A stretch of 64,000 bases of DNA from Caproicibacter sp047777415 (GTDB lineage Bacteria; Bacillota; Clostridia; Oscillospirales; Acutalibacteraceae): positions 1,441,021-1,505,020 of the forward strand of contig JBKEEO010000001.1 in the NCBI GenBank assembly GCA_047777415.1. The letters are read 5' to 3'. The first letter of the stretch is position 1. Each line of letters starts with the position of its first letter. The notes under the pieces were generated by a model, which searched no databases, had not been told where the DNA came from, and saw only the letters and a list, made by a program, of their open reading frames with translations. Positions 43,177 through 51,439 of this stretch are shown here, in pieces. Made by a program: the position numbers and the translations under genes.

Positions 43177-43433
43177 CTAGCCTACCAATCCCTTCCTGTA
43201 TCACAGAAAAGATTCAGCAGCTCAATCAGCTTGTTGAACAATATCCGGATGCCATACCACTTCCGGTTGTCGCACGGTTCATGGGCGTTGCGGATGAGGG
43301 ACTGCGAGCCTATATAGATAATACACCAAATGCTTTTGGCATCTCGTGGAAACGAATGGGAGCGGTAAACAGGGCATACAAAATTCCGACGATAAGGTTC
43401 TATGCCTGGTATAGAAACGGACTTGGACTTTGA
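43173..43433 (+). CDS. Phage early protein, possible HTH DNA-binding (86 aa)
   Basis: An 86-aa protein. The region IPLPVVARFMGVADEGLRAYID has the look of a helix-turn-helix of the excisionase/MerR-like kind, followed by AYKIPTIRFYAWYRNGLGL. The ATG overlaps the antirepressor stop by 4 nt. It may regulate early transcription or excision; not certain. Confidence 0.55.
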   Translation: MTSLPIPSCITEKIQQLNQLVEQYPDAIPLPVVARFMGVADEGLRAYIDNTPNAFGISWKRMGAVNRAYKIPTIRFYAWYRNGLGL

Positions 43434-43447
43434 AAGGAGGATTGGAA

Positions 43448-43663
43448 TTGGCAAGAGGAAAAAATATCAGGAAGTGGCTTTTAGACCATGACCGCACGCT
43501 GACATGGCTCTGGCAGCAGGTCCAAAGAAAAGGCTTCAAGACCCTGCATTATGACCGTTTTACCAGAATCATAAACGGAAAATACACGGGCGGAAATTCA
43601 GCTGAAATCATTGAGGCCGCAGAGCAGGTCATTGATGAGCATGATGAAAAAAGGTCTGCTTGA
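43448..43663 (+). CDS. Small phage protein, XRE-like (71 aa)
   Basis: A 71-aa basic protein. The start is taken as the TTG at 43448 because AAAGGAGGATTGGAA directly precedes it (the open frame starts at 43430 with the ribosome site inside). RKWLLDHDRTLTWLWQQVQRKG followed by LHYDRFTRIINGKYTGG resembles a helix-turn-helix. It overlaps nothing downstream and ends before the opposite-strand accessory gene. Confidence 0.5.
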   Translation: MARGKNIRKWLLDHDRTLTWLWQQVQRKGFKTLHYDRFTRIINGKYTGGNSAEIIEAAEQVIDEHDEKRSA

Positions 43664-43723
43664 ATGTGTTTGTGAAAAGAAGAGTTGATATATACTGTCT
43701 GAAAGTTGTTTAAAAAACGAAGG

Positions 43724-44560
43724 CTAATTTTTTGGATTGTAACTATGATTTGTTTGGTTGGATATTTGCACTTTTTCATCGCTTTCAGAATATGTTGAGA
43801 TAATTTCTTGAACAATGTCAGTAAGCTTTTGAGTGACTGAAAGAATTTTTTCTTCAGTTTGTTTTCTGTCTTCATTAGTAATATTGCTTTTTTGGAGCTC
43901 TTCAATTATAGCCTGATTTTGCCTTTCATTTAATCGTTGCTCAGATTGAGCATCATAGTAACAGTAAACGTTGAATAATAAGCTTATAACCGTCAGAAAG
44001 AAACTAACCAACTGTCCAATCGTTATTTTGCCACCTTTGATTTTGCTGAGTACCAAATTCTTTTCTGGAATTTCTTCTGGGGCTGTTTGTTCAATAACTT
44101 CAGATACTCTATTAGCAATATCTTTGTCTATGGATATCGTCTCATCAAAAAAATCTAGTGAATTAAGATTATTAGATATATTAGCGAACATATCATTCCA
44201 TTGTGATATTATGCCGTCCATATATGTATTTGCTGCGATCATGGCACTCTCAGCCATGTGATTGAGAAGTGGTTCAAAATTTGGAACATAGCATTGTGTC
44301 ATCTGTACAATGGATGGAATCTGTGTGCACATTTCTTGTGCCATTGCAGATGTTTGTTCACTGATTAGCGGCAATGACCTCAAGGCAAGATCAGCCGAAT
44401 AGCTTAAAGCGTTCTGATAATACATAGTAGCATACTCAGCTTGCCTTAAAGCTTCACTGCGTAGAGTCGGTATAAGAAATTTTTGGGTTGTTTGAAACAA
44501 TGTATCGATTTTCTGTTGTACTTTCAACATTTTTTCAAATTTATCATTTCTCGTATTCAT
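43724..44560 (-). CDS. Accessory single-span membrane coiled-coil protein (278 aa), own promoter
   Basis: Unrecognised. Residues 1-175 are mostly helical and soluble; one membrane helix lies at about 181-201 (GQLVSFFLTVISLLFNVYCYY), then a charged coiled coil (205-250) with SEQRLNERQNQAIIEELQ, and a polar tail. AAAGGTGACGCATA precedes the ATG. A promoter TTGAAA-17-TAGAAT lies at 44586-44614. It is clearly AT-richer than the phage genes beside it and reads against them, so it is a moron gene. Its role is open; a membrane sensor or exclusion function would fit. Confidence 0.6.
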   Translation of the reverse strand: MNTRNDKFEKMLKVQQKIDTLFQTTQKFLIPTLRSEALRQAEYATMYYQNALSYSADLALRSLPLISEQTSAMAQEMCTQIPSIVQMTQCYVPNFEPLLNHMAESAMIAANTYMDGIISQWNDMFANISNNLNSLDFFDETISIDKDIANRVSEVIEQTAPEEIPEKNLVLSKIKGGKITIGQLVSFFLTVISLLFNVYCYYDAQSEQRLNERQNQAIIEELQKSNITNEDRKQTEEKILSVTQKLTDIVQEIISTYSESDEKVQISNQTNHSYNPKN

Positions 44561-44585
44561 TATGCGTCACCTTTCTTTTTCTAAT

Positions 44586-44614
44586 ATTCTACTGCAGAAA
44601 GTAAAATTTTTCAA
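44586..44614 (-). promoter_or_regulatory. Promoter of the 43724-44560 accessory gene
   Basis: Minus strand TTGAAA (44609-44614), 17-bp spacer, TAGAAT (44586-44591). Confidence 0.65.
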
Positions 44615-44632
44615 TCAATGAGGTGCAACCTG

Positions 44633-44881
44633 ATGGAAATACCTGAAATCATAAGCGGCCTTGAAGATTTAATCAAAGATAGAGAAGCATTGATGGACGA
44701 TGACTGCGATAGTGTGTTTGCACACGATAAGGAAGTGCTGGAAGCGGCTGTTCAGATACTGACTAGGAATGAATGCTATGGCTGTGGCTACGAACACAAC
44801 TGTAAAGATGGACACTGTGCGCTGATGACGCAGGCGGCAGATGCGTTGGAACATCCGAACAAAGCGGAGCCTACACCATGA
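44633..44881 (+). CDS. Small phage protein with Cys/His cluster (82 aa)
   Basis: 82 aa starting MEIPEIISGLEDLIKDREAL; AATGAGGTGCAACCTG precedes the ATG at 44633 (an upstream in-frame ATG has no site). The central CYGCGYEHNCKDGHC could bind a metal. The stop overlaps the next ATG by 4 nt. Function is unknown. Confidence 0.55.
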   Translation: MEIPEIISGLEDLIKDREALMDDDCDSVFAHDKEVLEAAVQILTRNECYGCGYEHNCKDGHCALMTQAADALEHPNKAEPTP

Positions 44882-45054
44882 CCGCCCGTTGCACAATCTG
44901 CGGCCGCGAATGGATCATTGCCGCTGAACAAGACAAGCCCGGGTACATATGTCCTCACTGTGCGGCGCGCGACCAGCTAATTCGGATGGGATATTTGAAA
45001 GGAGCTGATCACCAATGTGCCACATCCGCACCGCATCAAAAGCAGCCGTATTGA
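44878..45054 (+). CDS. Small zinc-ribbon phage protein (58 aa)
   Basis: 58 aa with CTICGREW and CPHCAARDQLI, a two-knuckle zinc ribbon, then a short tail. The start overlaps the previous stop (ATGA). It is too short to be listed by length cut-offs but is clearly in the coupled early operon. Confidence 0.55.
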   Translation: MTARCTICGREWIIAAEQDKPGYICPHCAARDQLIRMGYLKGADHQCATSAPHQKQPY

Positions 45055-45167
45055 TTGGTACGGCATTGTTTGTAGCAAGCGCTCCGGTATTTAATGTCAT
45101 CGGCCTAATCGGTTCCATTACACTATTTGCAACCGGCACTATAGGGTGCATCGAAACGGAGGCCTGA
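45015..45167 (+). CDS. Small hydrophobic phage protein (50 aa)
   Basis: 50 aa beginning MCHIRTASKAAVLIGTALFV, with two hydrophobic stretches. GAAAGGAGCTGATCACCA precedes the ATG, within the previous gene, which it overlaps by 40 nt in another frame. It may be a small membrane protein. The strong ribosome site is the main support. Confidence 0.4.
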   Translation: MCHIRTASKAAVLIGTALFVASAPVFNVIGLIGSITLFATGTIGCIETEA

Positions 45168-45169
45168 GT

Positions 45170-45328
45170 ATGATTGATCCATGCCTTCGTTGCCCGTGCA
45201 ATATACATAAACAAACATGCCGCAAATTCTGTACCGTCTATAAGGCGGCAGTGCGAAAGGATGTTCATATTGGTATGGTGGAGATTTTTCGCAACCAGCA
45301 TGACCGAATTGTACGGGCAAAAAAATAG
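45170..45328 (+). CDS. Small cysteine-rich phage protein (52 aa)
   Basis: 52 aa with PCLRCPCNIHKQTCRKFC, a possible zinc site, then a basic helical tail. ACGGAGGCCTGAGT precedes the ATG at 45170. An imperfect hairpin (45329-45357) follows. Function is unknown. Confidence 0.5.
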   Translation: MIDPCLRCPCNIHKQTCRKFCTVYKAAVRKDVHIGMVEIFRNQHDRIVRAKK

Positions 45329-45436
45329 CCGCTCTCCGATCGGTATCGGAAAAAGCGGTTCTTGTGAAAAAGAAACAATATATATTTTAGCAATTTAGGA
45401 GAAAATGTCAATATAAAACGATTAGGAGGGACAAAA

Positions 45437-45688
45437 ATGCGCAGATGCGAATCCTTTGCCTCGGCCTTGCTATGGGAACTCGTCAAGCAGCAGGTTCCGC
45501 AGTTAACGGAAGATGAGTACCATGCTGCGCTTCGGTACACCGCTCAGAAACATCATATGGCAATTGAGTATATAGCGGCGCTGGTGGCCGAAGCGGTCGG
45601 ACAGGCAAGGCTATCGGAGGGAACGCTTGATATTGCCCGTAACGACCGGAACTTATATTTAAAATCAGAAGGGAATGAAACAGCGTGA
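45437..45688 (+). CDS. Phage hypothetical protein (83 aa)
   Basis: 83 aa, helical, beginning MRRCESFASALLWELVKQQV. TTAGGAGGGACAAAA precedes the ATG. It is coupled to the next gene by a GTGA overlap. It directly precedes the recombination genes, so a role there is possible but unsupported. Confidence 0.6.
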   Translation: MRRCESFASALLWELVKQQVPQLTEDEYHAALRYTAQKHHMAIEYIAALVAEAVGQARLSEGTLDIARNDRNLYLKSEGNETA

Positions 45689-45879
45689 CAAAGAAAACCA
45701 TATTTGACAATGTGGCAAGGGAAGTTCAGATTAAGGCCCGATATCATGAAGCATTGCAAGTGGCAGAAAAAAAGGCCGCTCTCGGCGCTGACAACACCGA
45801 AAACGGCAAACCAAATCACTTTAATTCAAGTATAGCAATCATCCTTTCAAACGTCAAGAGAGGAGGCGAATTTGCATGA
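45685..45879 (+). CDS. Phage hypothetical protein (64 aa)
   Basis: 64 aa, GTG start overlapping the previous stop, ending by overlapping the ATG of the ATPase gene (GCATGA). AREVQIKARYHEALQVAEKKAA is helical. It was not recognised. Confidence 0.55.
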   Translation: MTKKTIFDNVAREVQIKARYHEALQVAEKKAALGADNTENGKPNHFNSSIAIILSNVKRGGEFA

Positions 45880-47804
45880 AACTGCTGTATTTGGCTCTTG
45901 ACCATTTTAAGGGTGTGAATCATTTTGAATTTGCGCCCAATGGCCATGATGCGGACATCTACGGCGATAACGGAACAGGCAAGACGACTATTGCGGATGC
46001 CTATTTCTGGCTCCTGTTTGGCAAGGATTCCTCCGGAAGTTCCAACTTCGATATTCTTCCGAAAGACGAGATGGGCCATGTGGTGGATGGACTGGAGGCG
46101 TCCGTAACAGGAAAATTTACGGACAATGTCGGAGAGGAATTTACATTGCGGCGGGTATATCATCAAGTGTTTACGCGCAAGAATGGTGAGGCGGAACGAA
46201 AATTCAAAGGAAATACAACGGAATTCTACATTAATGATGTTCCAAAACCGCAGAAGGAATATAACGCGTTTGTCGCCGGACTCTGTGAGGAAAAGACATT
46301 TCAACTGCTGACCGACCCGGATATGTTTGCAGGGAAACTCAAATGGAATGAGCGGCGGGATATGTTAATCCAAGCGTTTGCTCCGAATTTAGATGACAGG
46401 GAAATCATCAATGCACATAAAGAACTGCAACCTCTCGGCGGTTACATAGGGTTTAAATCCGTTGATGAATATGTGGAGATAACCAAGGCGCAGCGCCGCA
46501 AAATCAATGATGAGCTGCGAGGGATGCCCGAACGGATTGATGAGGCTGAAAAGGCTAAGCCTGTGGATTTGCCGGAACCAAGTGACGGACCGGCCATGGC
46601 ACGGCTGCAAAAGCAAAAAATCAAACTCGAAAGTGAAATCAGTGCATTGCTTAACGGAGAATCACTTTCTTCGATTCGCAGGCAGATTTCCGAAATTCAG
46701 GCTGACATTTCAAAGGCATCGGTAGAGTACAATCGCCGAACAACTGCAGGAAATGCCGGAATAGAAGCGGAAGCCGCAAAGCTCCGAGCCGAGATTGCAG
46801 AACTTTCCGGAAAGATAGCTTCCACTCAAACTAAATTGCAGTCCGATGAGGAATTTGTTTCCCGCATGACAAAGGAAATGGATGACCTACGGGAGCAGGG
46901 AAAACAAATCTTCGAACAGAAACTAAACCCGGAAGATAACATCTGTCCCACCTGTGGACAAGAGTTCCCTCCGGACAAGCAAGAGCAGATTTTGAGTGAT
47001 TTCAATGAGCAGAAAGCGCGAAAGCTTCGAGAAATTTCTGAGAAAGGCAAGAGCCTGAAATCCACCCGGGACAGTATGGTACAGGATGCCACGGAACTAA
47101 AGCAGCAGCTTGAAGAAGATTCCAAAAAGTTGGAGGCCTTACAGTCCCGCCTTGACCACTGCATCAAGCAATATGTGAAGCCTGCACCGTTTGAATCTAC
47201 GGATGAATTTCATGAGCTGAACCGAAAACTACAGGATGCTCAAAAGCAGCTTGAGACAGTGCTATCAGCTTCGGGACAGCGGGAGGCTATGCTTAAAGAA
47301 CAGCTTAAAAATGTGTCAGCTGATTTGGATCAATTGAAAAAACGTGCGTTAAACAAAGAGATTGCAGCCCGTCAGGATAAGCGGATTGAGGAATTGAAAC
47401 AGCGGGAGACGGAACTGTCCGAGATGCTGGCTACATATGATAAAGGCTTACAACTTGCAGAGCAGTTTACGCAGCAGAAAGCGAAGGATATTGAGGAAAA
47501 AGTCAACAGCGCATTTCAGCTGGTTCGGTGGAAACTGTTTGATATGCAGATTAACGGCGGCATAAAGCCCTGCTGTGAGGCAACGGTCAACGGGATTGAA
47601 TACGGAACCAACTTGAACAGTGCCGCACGGCTCAACGCCGGACTGGATATTATCAATACGCTTTCCGGTGTGTTTGGAAAATCGGTTCCTGTATGGATTG
47701 ACAATGCAGAATCGATTACGAAATATTTTCCGATTCAATCACAAGTCATCCGACTGCATGTGTCCGCGTCGGACCGAAAACTTCGAGTGAAAGTGAAAGA
47801 GTGA
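45876..47804 (+). CDS. SbcC/Rad50-like ATPase of phage recombination module
   Basis: A 642-aa SMC-type ATPase. Walker A GDNGTGKTT is at 30-38. Long coiled coils run from about 185 to 340 and 370 to 545, separated by a zinc-hook-like CPTCGQEFPP at residue 357. The C-terminal lobe ends in VPVWIDNAESITKYF (Walker B region) and LHVSASDRKLRVKVKE. Phages of this group pair such an ATPase with RecT. No SbcD-type nuclease gene is adjacent; an MBL-fold hydrolase follows instead. It is coupled to the gene before it. Confidence 0.82.
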   Translation: MKLLYLALDHFKGVNHFEFAPNGHDADIYGDNGTGKTTIADAYFWLLFGKDSSGSSNFDILPKDEMGHVVDGLEASVTGKFTDNVGEEFTLRRVYHQVFTRKNGEAERKFKGNTTEFYINDVPKPQKEYNAFVAGLCEEKTFQLLTDPDMFAGKLKWNERRDMLIQAFAPNLDDREIINAHKELQPLGGYIGFKSVDEYVEITKAQRRKINDELRGMPERIDEAEKAKPVDLPEPSDGPAMARLQKQKIKLESEISALLNGESLSSIRRQISEIQADISKASVEYNRRTTAGNAGIEAEAAKLRAEIAELSGKIASTQTKLQSDEEFVSRMTKEMDDLREQGKQIFEQKLNPEDNICPTCGQEFPPDKQEQILSDFNEQKARKLREISEKGKSLKSTRDSMVQDATELKQQLEEDSKKLEALQSRLDHCIKQYVKPAPFESTDEFHELNRKLQDAQKQLETVLSASGQREAMLKEQLKNVSADLDQLKKRALNKEIAARQDKRIEELKQRETELSEMLATYDKGLQLAEQFTQQKAKDIEEKVNSAFQLVRWKLFDMQINGGIKPCCEATVNGIEYGTNLNSAARLNAGLDIINTLSGVFGKSVPVWIDNAESITKYFPIQSQVIRLHVSASDRKLRVKVKE

Positions 47805-47840
47805 GTGTACCAATTCCAAAATTGATAAGGAGGATTCTAT

Positions 47841-48665
47841 ATGAGTAACGCAAAAGAAATGACTGCTGCAGTACAGGCAAAAGATATTACGCTTGGAACC
47901 AACATTTTCAGCGGATTCCAAGAGTTTCAGGTGGCCCAGCGCATGGCGCAGGCGCTTGCCAGTTCTACTATCGTACCGAAAGATTATCAAGGCAATATCG
48001 GCAACTGCATCATTGCTTTGGAAATGGCGAACAGGCTGAACACCAGTCCCATGATGGTGATGCAGAACCTCTACATCGTCAACGGCCGTCCGGCTTGGAG
48101 CAGCCAGTATATTGTGGGGATGATTAATGCAAGCCGAAAATACAAGACGGAGCTGCAGTATCATTTGGAAGGCACCGGCATGAATATGTCCTGTTACGCT
48201 TATGCGGAGGACCATAACGGGCATATTGTGAAAGGCCCGGTTATCACCATGCAGATGGCAAAGGATGAAGGATGGCTGGATAAGAACGGTTCCAAATGGA
48301 AAACCATGCCGGAAGTTATGCTCCGGTATCGTGCGGCTTCCTTCTTCGGCCGTTTAAACTGTCCGGACATGATTATGGGCATTTACAGCGCCGACGAGGT
48401 CGTGGAACTTGGACCGGACGCATACAGAGAAATTGATCCCGCCGAGAAAGTACAGCAAGAAATTCAAGAAAAAGCAAATCAGGAGCCGGTTGATATTCAT
48501 GTAGATCAGGACACCGGTGAGGTAAAGGAACAAGCGCAAAAAGTACAGAAAGAGGCCAATGTATCGGCACAGGAAACGCCCAAACAGGCATCGAAAAAGC
48601 AGAAGCCACAGAAACCCGAGCCTGCGGAAAAATCGTCCGATGCCGGTTATGACCCGGGGTTTTAA
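47841..48665 (+). CDS. recT: RecT-family single-strand annealing protein
   Basis: A 274-aa protein of the RecT/Redbeta type that anneals single strands. QVAQRMAQALASSTIVPKDY, NCIIALEMANRL, SPMMVMQNLYIVNGRPAWSSQ and MPEVMLRYRAASFFGRL are the conserved core; the last 60 residues are a Lys/Glu/Gln-rich tail. AAGGAGGATTCTAT precedes the ATG. It stands between the ATPase and the MBL hydrolase. Confidence 0.85.
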   Translation: MSNAKEMTAAVQAKDITLGTNIFSGFQEFQVAQRMAQALASSTIVPKDYQGNIGNCIIALEMANRLNTSPMMVMQNLYIVNGRPAWSSQYIVGMINASRKYKTELQYHLEGTGMNMSCYAYAEDHNGHIVKGPVITMQMAKDEGWLDKNGSKWKTMPEVMLRYRAASFFGRLNCPDMIMGIYSADEVVELGPDAYREIDPAEKVQQEIQEKANQEPVDIHVDQDTGEVKEQAQKVQKEANVSAQETPKQASKKQKPQKPEPAEKSSDAGYDPGF

Positions 48666-48668
48666 TCC

Positions 48669-49379
48669 ATGATTGAAGTTATGTGCCTTGCTTCCGGAAG
48701 CTCCGGCAACTCCTACGCTGTTGACGACGGTGAGAGTGTCCTGCTTTTGGAAGCGGGCATCCCCGCTAAAAAGATGTTATCCGGCTATTTGGACTTGCTG
48801 CCCCGTGTGTCCGGATGCCTAATCACTCATGAACATATGGACCACGCAAAAGGCGCCGCAGGACTGGCTTCCAGAGGAATTGACCTTTATGCGACTGCAG
48901 GTACATTTTCAAATATCAAAGACATAGACAGGCCCTACCGCAAACATGTAATCCGCGTCAATGAGCAGTTTTATTTAAAAAGCTGGGCTGTTCTGCCGGT
49001 CGAAACAAAACACGATGCAGCGGAACCATGCGGATATCTGCTCTATTCCATGGCGGCAAAGGAGAAACTGCTGTTTGTCACAGATACCTATTACCTACTG
49101 AATCGATTTAGCAACTTGAACGTTATCATGATTGAATGCAACTACAGCCTTTCAATTTTGGAGCAGAACATTCGGAACGGACTGGTGCCGGAATCCATGA
49201 AACCAAGACTGCTGCGTTCTCACTTTGGCTTGGAACATGTGTTGGATTTCTTCAAGGTAAACGATATGCGGACAGTAAGACAAATTTATTTACTGCATCT
49301 TTCCTCCAATAATGCAAATTCAAAACAGTTTCAAAGGGTAATTGAGCGGGTAACCGGAAAGCCTGTAACGGTATTTTAA
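48669..49379 (+). CDS. MBL-fold metallo-hydrolase (YycJ-like), phage
   Basis: A 236-aa metallo-beta-lactamase fold protein. SSGNSYAVDDG begins the fold, the metal motif HEHMDHAKG is intact, and LFVTDTYY carries a further ligand. YycJ/WalJ relatives act on DNA ends in replication or repair. Its place right after RecT suggests that it supplies the nuclease of the recombination module. This is inference from position. Confidence 0.72.
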   Translation: MIEVMCLASGSSGNSYAVDDGESVLLLEAGIPAKKMLSGYLDLLPRVSGCLITHEHMDHAKGAAGLASRGIDLYATAGTFSNIKDIDRPYRKHVIRVNEQFYLKSWAVLPVETKHDAAEPCGYLLYSMAAKEKLLFVTDTYYLLNRFSNLNVIMIECNYSLSILEQNIRNGLVPESMKPRLLRSHFGLEHVLDFFKVNDMRTVRQIYLLHLSSNNANSKQFQRVIERVTGKPVTVF

Positions 49380-49394
49380 AAGGACGGTGTAAAA

Positions 49395-50246
49395 ATGGCA
49401 TGGATTCAGGTGGACGACGGAATCCGAGAACACGATAAAATCTACAATTTGGCAGATGCTTTGGGTATCACAAACGCACACGCCGTTGGCCTGATGGTTT
49501 GCTTTTGGACATGGGCCGCTACGGCAGCTCCGGATGGCGATATCACAAATTTCCCTCCAAGAGCGATTTCACGGGCTGCGGGCTGGGACAAAGGCGGTTC
49601 AAAAGGTGCGCTGAAATTTTACAATGAGCTGATGAGAATTAATTTCTTAGAAAAGCACGAGGATGGTACGATACATATCCGGAATTGGGAACAGCGTGCA
49701 ACGCTTCTTTTGGATTACATAGAAAAGCAGCGTGAAAATACACGGCGTCGGGTTCAGAAATGCAGGGAGCGCAAAAAGAAAAAACAAAGCGTTACTGTAA
49801 CGCCAAAGCAGGACGCACCTGTAACACCTTGTAACAGTGATTGTAACGTTACAGAAACGTTATGTAACGGTACTACCTTACCTAACCTAAAAGTACCTAA
49901 CCATAATAAGCTTAGTGTAATAAATACCCCATCATCTTCTACGGTAGAAGGCGTTACATCCGACGGTGGGATGGAGAAAAATTTTGAAACGGTCTGTCAG
50001 GCGTTCGAGGAAAAAGTCAATCCAATGCCGTCAGCAAAAGACGGGAGCATTTTGCACGAACTGTTTCAGACCTATCCCGTGTCCCGAATCCTGAGAGCGA
50101 TAGAGGAAACGAAGCGCTGTAAGGGACGGTCGGCTTCGTACGTGCGCAGTGTTTTGCAAAACGAAGACAGGGAAAACAAGGAACGGTCACCGACGCAAGG
50201 GCTGAACCTGGCAGACCCGAACCGCTATAAAGCATTTGCGAGGTGA
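49395..50246 (+). CDS. Phage replication initiator (O/DnaD-like) with internal origin
   Basis: A 283-aa protein. The N-terminal part (about 1-110) is a winged-helix replisome-organiser-type domain, with WIQVDDGIREHDKIYNLADAL. A low-complexity central part covers the iterons (49789-49957). The C-terminal part, with ILRAIEETKRCKGRSASYVRSVLQNE, resembles DnaD-type C-terminal helices. The next gene is a DnaC-like loader, the expected partner. AAAGGACGGTGTAAAA precedes the ATG. Confidence 0.72.
   Translation: MAWIQVDDGIREHDKIYNLADALGITNAHAVGLMVCFWTWAATAAPDGDITNFPPRAISRAAGWDKGGSKGALKFYNELMRINFLEKHEDGTIHIRNWEQRATLLLDYIEKQRENTRRRVQKCRERKKKKQSVTVTPKQDAPVTPCNSDCNVTETLCNGTTLPNLKVPNHNKLSVINTPSSSTVEGVTSDGGMEKNFETVCQAFEEKVNPMPSAKDGSILHELFQTYPVSRILRAIEETKRCKGRSASYVRSVLQNEDRENKERSPTQGLNLADPNRYKAFAR
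49789..49957. repeat. TGTAAC iterons, probable phage replication origin
   Basis: TGTAAC occurs at 49796, 49820, 49830, 49842 and 49863, with inverted copies GTTACA at 49848 and 49952. GCGTTACTGTAACGC (49789-49803) and TGTAACGTTACA (49842-49853) are palindromes. An AT-rich stretch with repeated ACCTAACC follows (49872-49930). All lie inside the initiator gene, as the lambda origin lies in gene O. Confidence 0.6.
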
Positions 50247-50251
50247 ATCAT

Positions 50252-51028
50252 GTGATTGACGAAAAAATCCTGCAGCGTTCGGATGTCTTTGATACCGGTG
50301 AAATTTGCCCAAAGTGCGGAGAGCATATTTACGCGGTCGGCATTCGAGTAGGCGGCAAACGGGCAATTTTTAAAAAGCCGTGCTCCTGCCGAGACGCGGA
50401 GATTAAGGCCGAAGATGCAAAAAGACGGGCGCGGGAACTGGAAGAAGCACGCCGGCGCCGCCGTCAGTGGGCGGATATTCCTGAGATGTTTTCTGCCGCA
50501 ACGCTGAAAGGCTATCGCCGTGTTCCGGGGACGGAAGAAGCGTTCGAGGCCGTAAAAAATTATCTTCTGAACCGTGAGGAAAACTTCCGTACGGGGCGAG
50601 GATTAATCTTGATGGGGGCTGTCGGCTGCGGAAAAACGCACCTTGGCTGTGCAATCCTGAACTGCGCCCTGCAAGACGGATACCGAGCGGTCTATTGGAA
50701 CGTTCCGCAGCAGCTTGAGATGATGATGTATGGCCATTCCGACGAGGAGGAACAGGTTCGGATTTTGGACAAGGCAATCCTGTCGCAGGTGTTGCTCCTC
50801 GATGACCTTGGGGCTGAAAAGTCCAGCGAATGGACACGCAAGGAACTCATGGTGATTCTGGATGAGAGATACCGCAACAACAAGCCGACCATCATTACCA
50901 GCAACTTAATGCTGACGGATGGCGAACTGCGAAAAACCTGTGGTGACCGCGCTTACAGCCGATTGTGTTCCGACCATTACAAGGCGGTAGCGCTGACAGC
51001 GGGAGATTACAGGAGGCGAAAAGGATGA
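50252..51028 (+). CDS. DnaC-like helicase loader ATPase
   Basis: A 258-aa AAA+ protein with an N-terminal zinc motif (CPKCGEH and CSC), then the ATPase domain: Walker A GAVGCGKTHLG near residue 122, Walker B VLLLDDLGAEK, sensor 1 TIITSNLML. DnaC/IstB-type loaders place the replicative helicase at the origin. The start is taken as the GTG at 50252 with GCGAGGTGAATCAT upstream; a GTG three codons earlier is the alternative. It slightly overlaps the next gene. Confidence 0.83.
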   Translation: MIDEKILQRSDVFDTGEICPKCGEHIYAVGIRVGGKRAIFKKPCSCRDAEIKAEDAKRRARELEEARRRRRQWADIPEMFSAATLKGYRRVPGTEEAFEAVKNYLLNREENFRTGRGLILMGAVGCGKTHLGCAILNCALQDGYRAVYWNVPQQLEMMMYGHSDEEEQVRILDKAILSQVLLLDDLGAEKSSEWTRKELMVILDERYRNNKPTIITSNLMLTDGELRKTCGDRAYSRLCSDHYKAVALTAGDYRRRKG

Positions 51029-51402
51029 GTACAAGATTTATTCCGGACTTTGACCCACCATCAGGCACAATCCGGAAACCGACACGGCCACGGCAGGGCA
51101 GGCCGAACAAATACCGGAATCGGAAAACCGTCGTTGATGGCATCACTTTTGACAGCAAAGCGGAAGCAAGACGGTATTGTGAACTGAAGAACCTGAAAGC
51201 CATGCAGAAAATCGCGTGGTTTAACCGTCAGCCGAGTTTCTTGCTTCCCGGAGGAATCCGGTATCGTCCTGATTTTATCATTTGCGCCGGAGGCCGAATC
51301 TGGGTGGAGGATGTCAAGGGCATGGAAACCAAGGAGTTTAAGCTCAAGCGAAAGCTGTGGAATGAGACTTATCCGGGGTTGCCGCTGAAGATTGTGAAAT
51401 AG
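51025..51402 (+). CDS. DUF1064 phage protein (nuclease-like)
   Basis: A 125-aa protein of DUF1064. FDSKAEARRYCELKNL, YRPDFI and WVEDVKG fit the PD-(D/E)xK nuclease pattern (Glu, Asp, Asp-x-Lys), similar to Holliday-junction or packaging nucleases. AGGAGGCGAAAAGG precedes the ATG, which overlaps the loader stop. The nuclease role is inferred. Confidence 0.72.
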   Translation: MSTRFIPDFDPPSGTIRKPTRPRQGRPNKYRNRKTVVDGITFDSKAEARRYCELKNLKAMQKIAWFNRQPSFLLPGGIRYRPDFIICAGGRIWVEDVKGMETKEFKLKRKLWNETYPGLPLKIVK

Positions 51403-51439
51403 GCTGCATGATTTTATCGAACACAGAAAGGATGGTTTG

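Noticed and set aside
45329..45357. Hairpin CCGCT...AGCGG as an intrinsic terminator
   Set aside because: A T-run follows only on the minus strand, where no gene ends, and early phage genes continue across it on the plus strand.
48669..49379. Host-type walJ/yycJ gene
   Set aside because: It lies inside the phage recombination block, in the same direction and just after recT, and no walRK genes are near.
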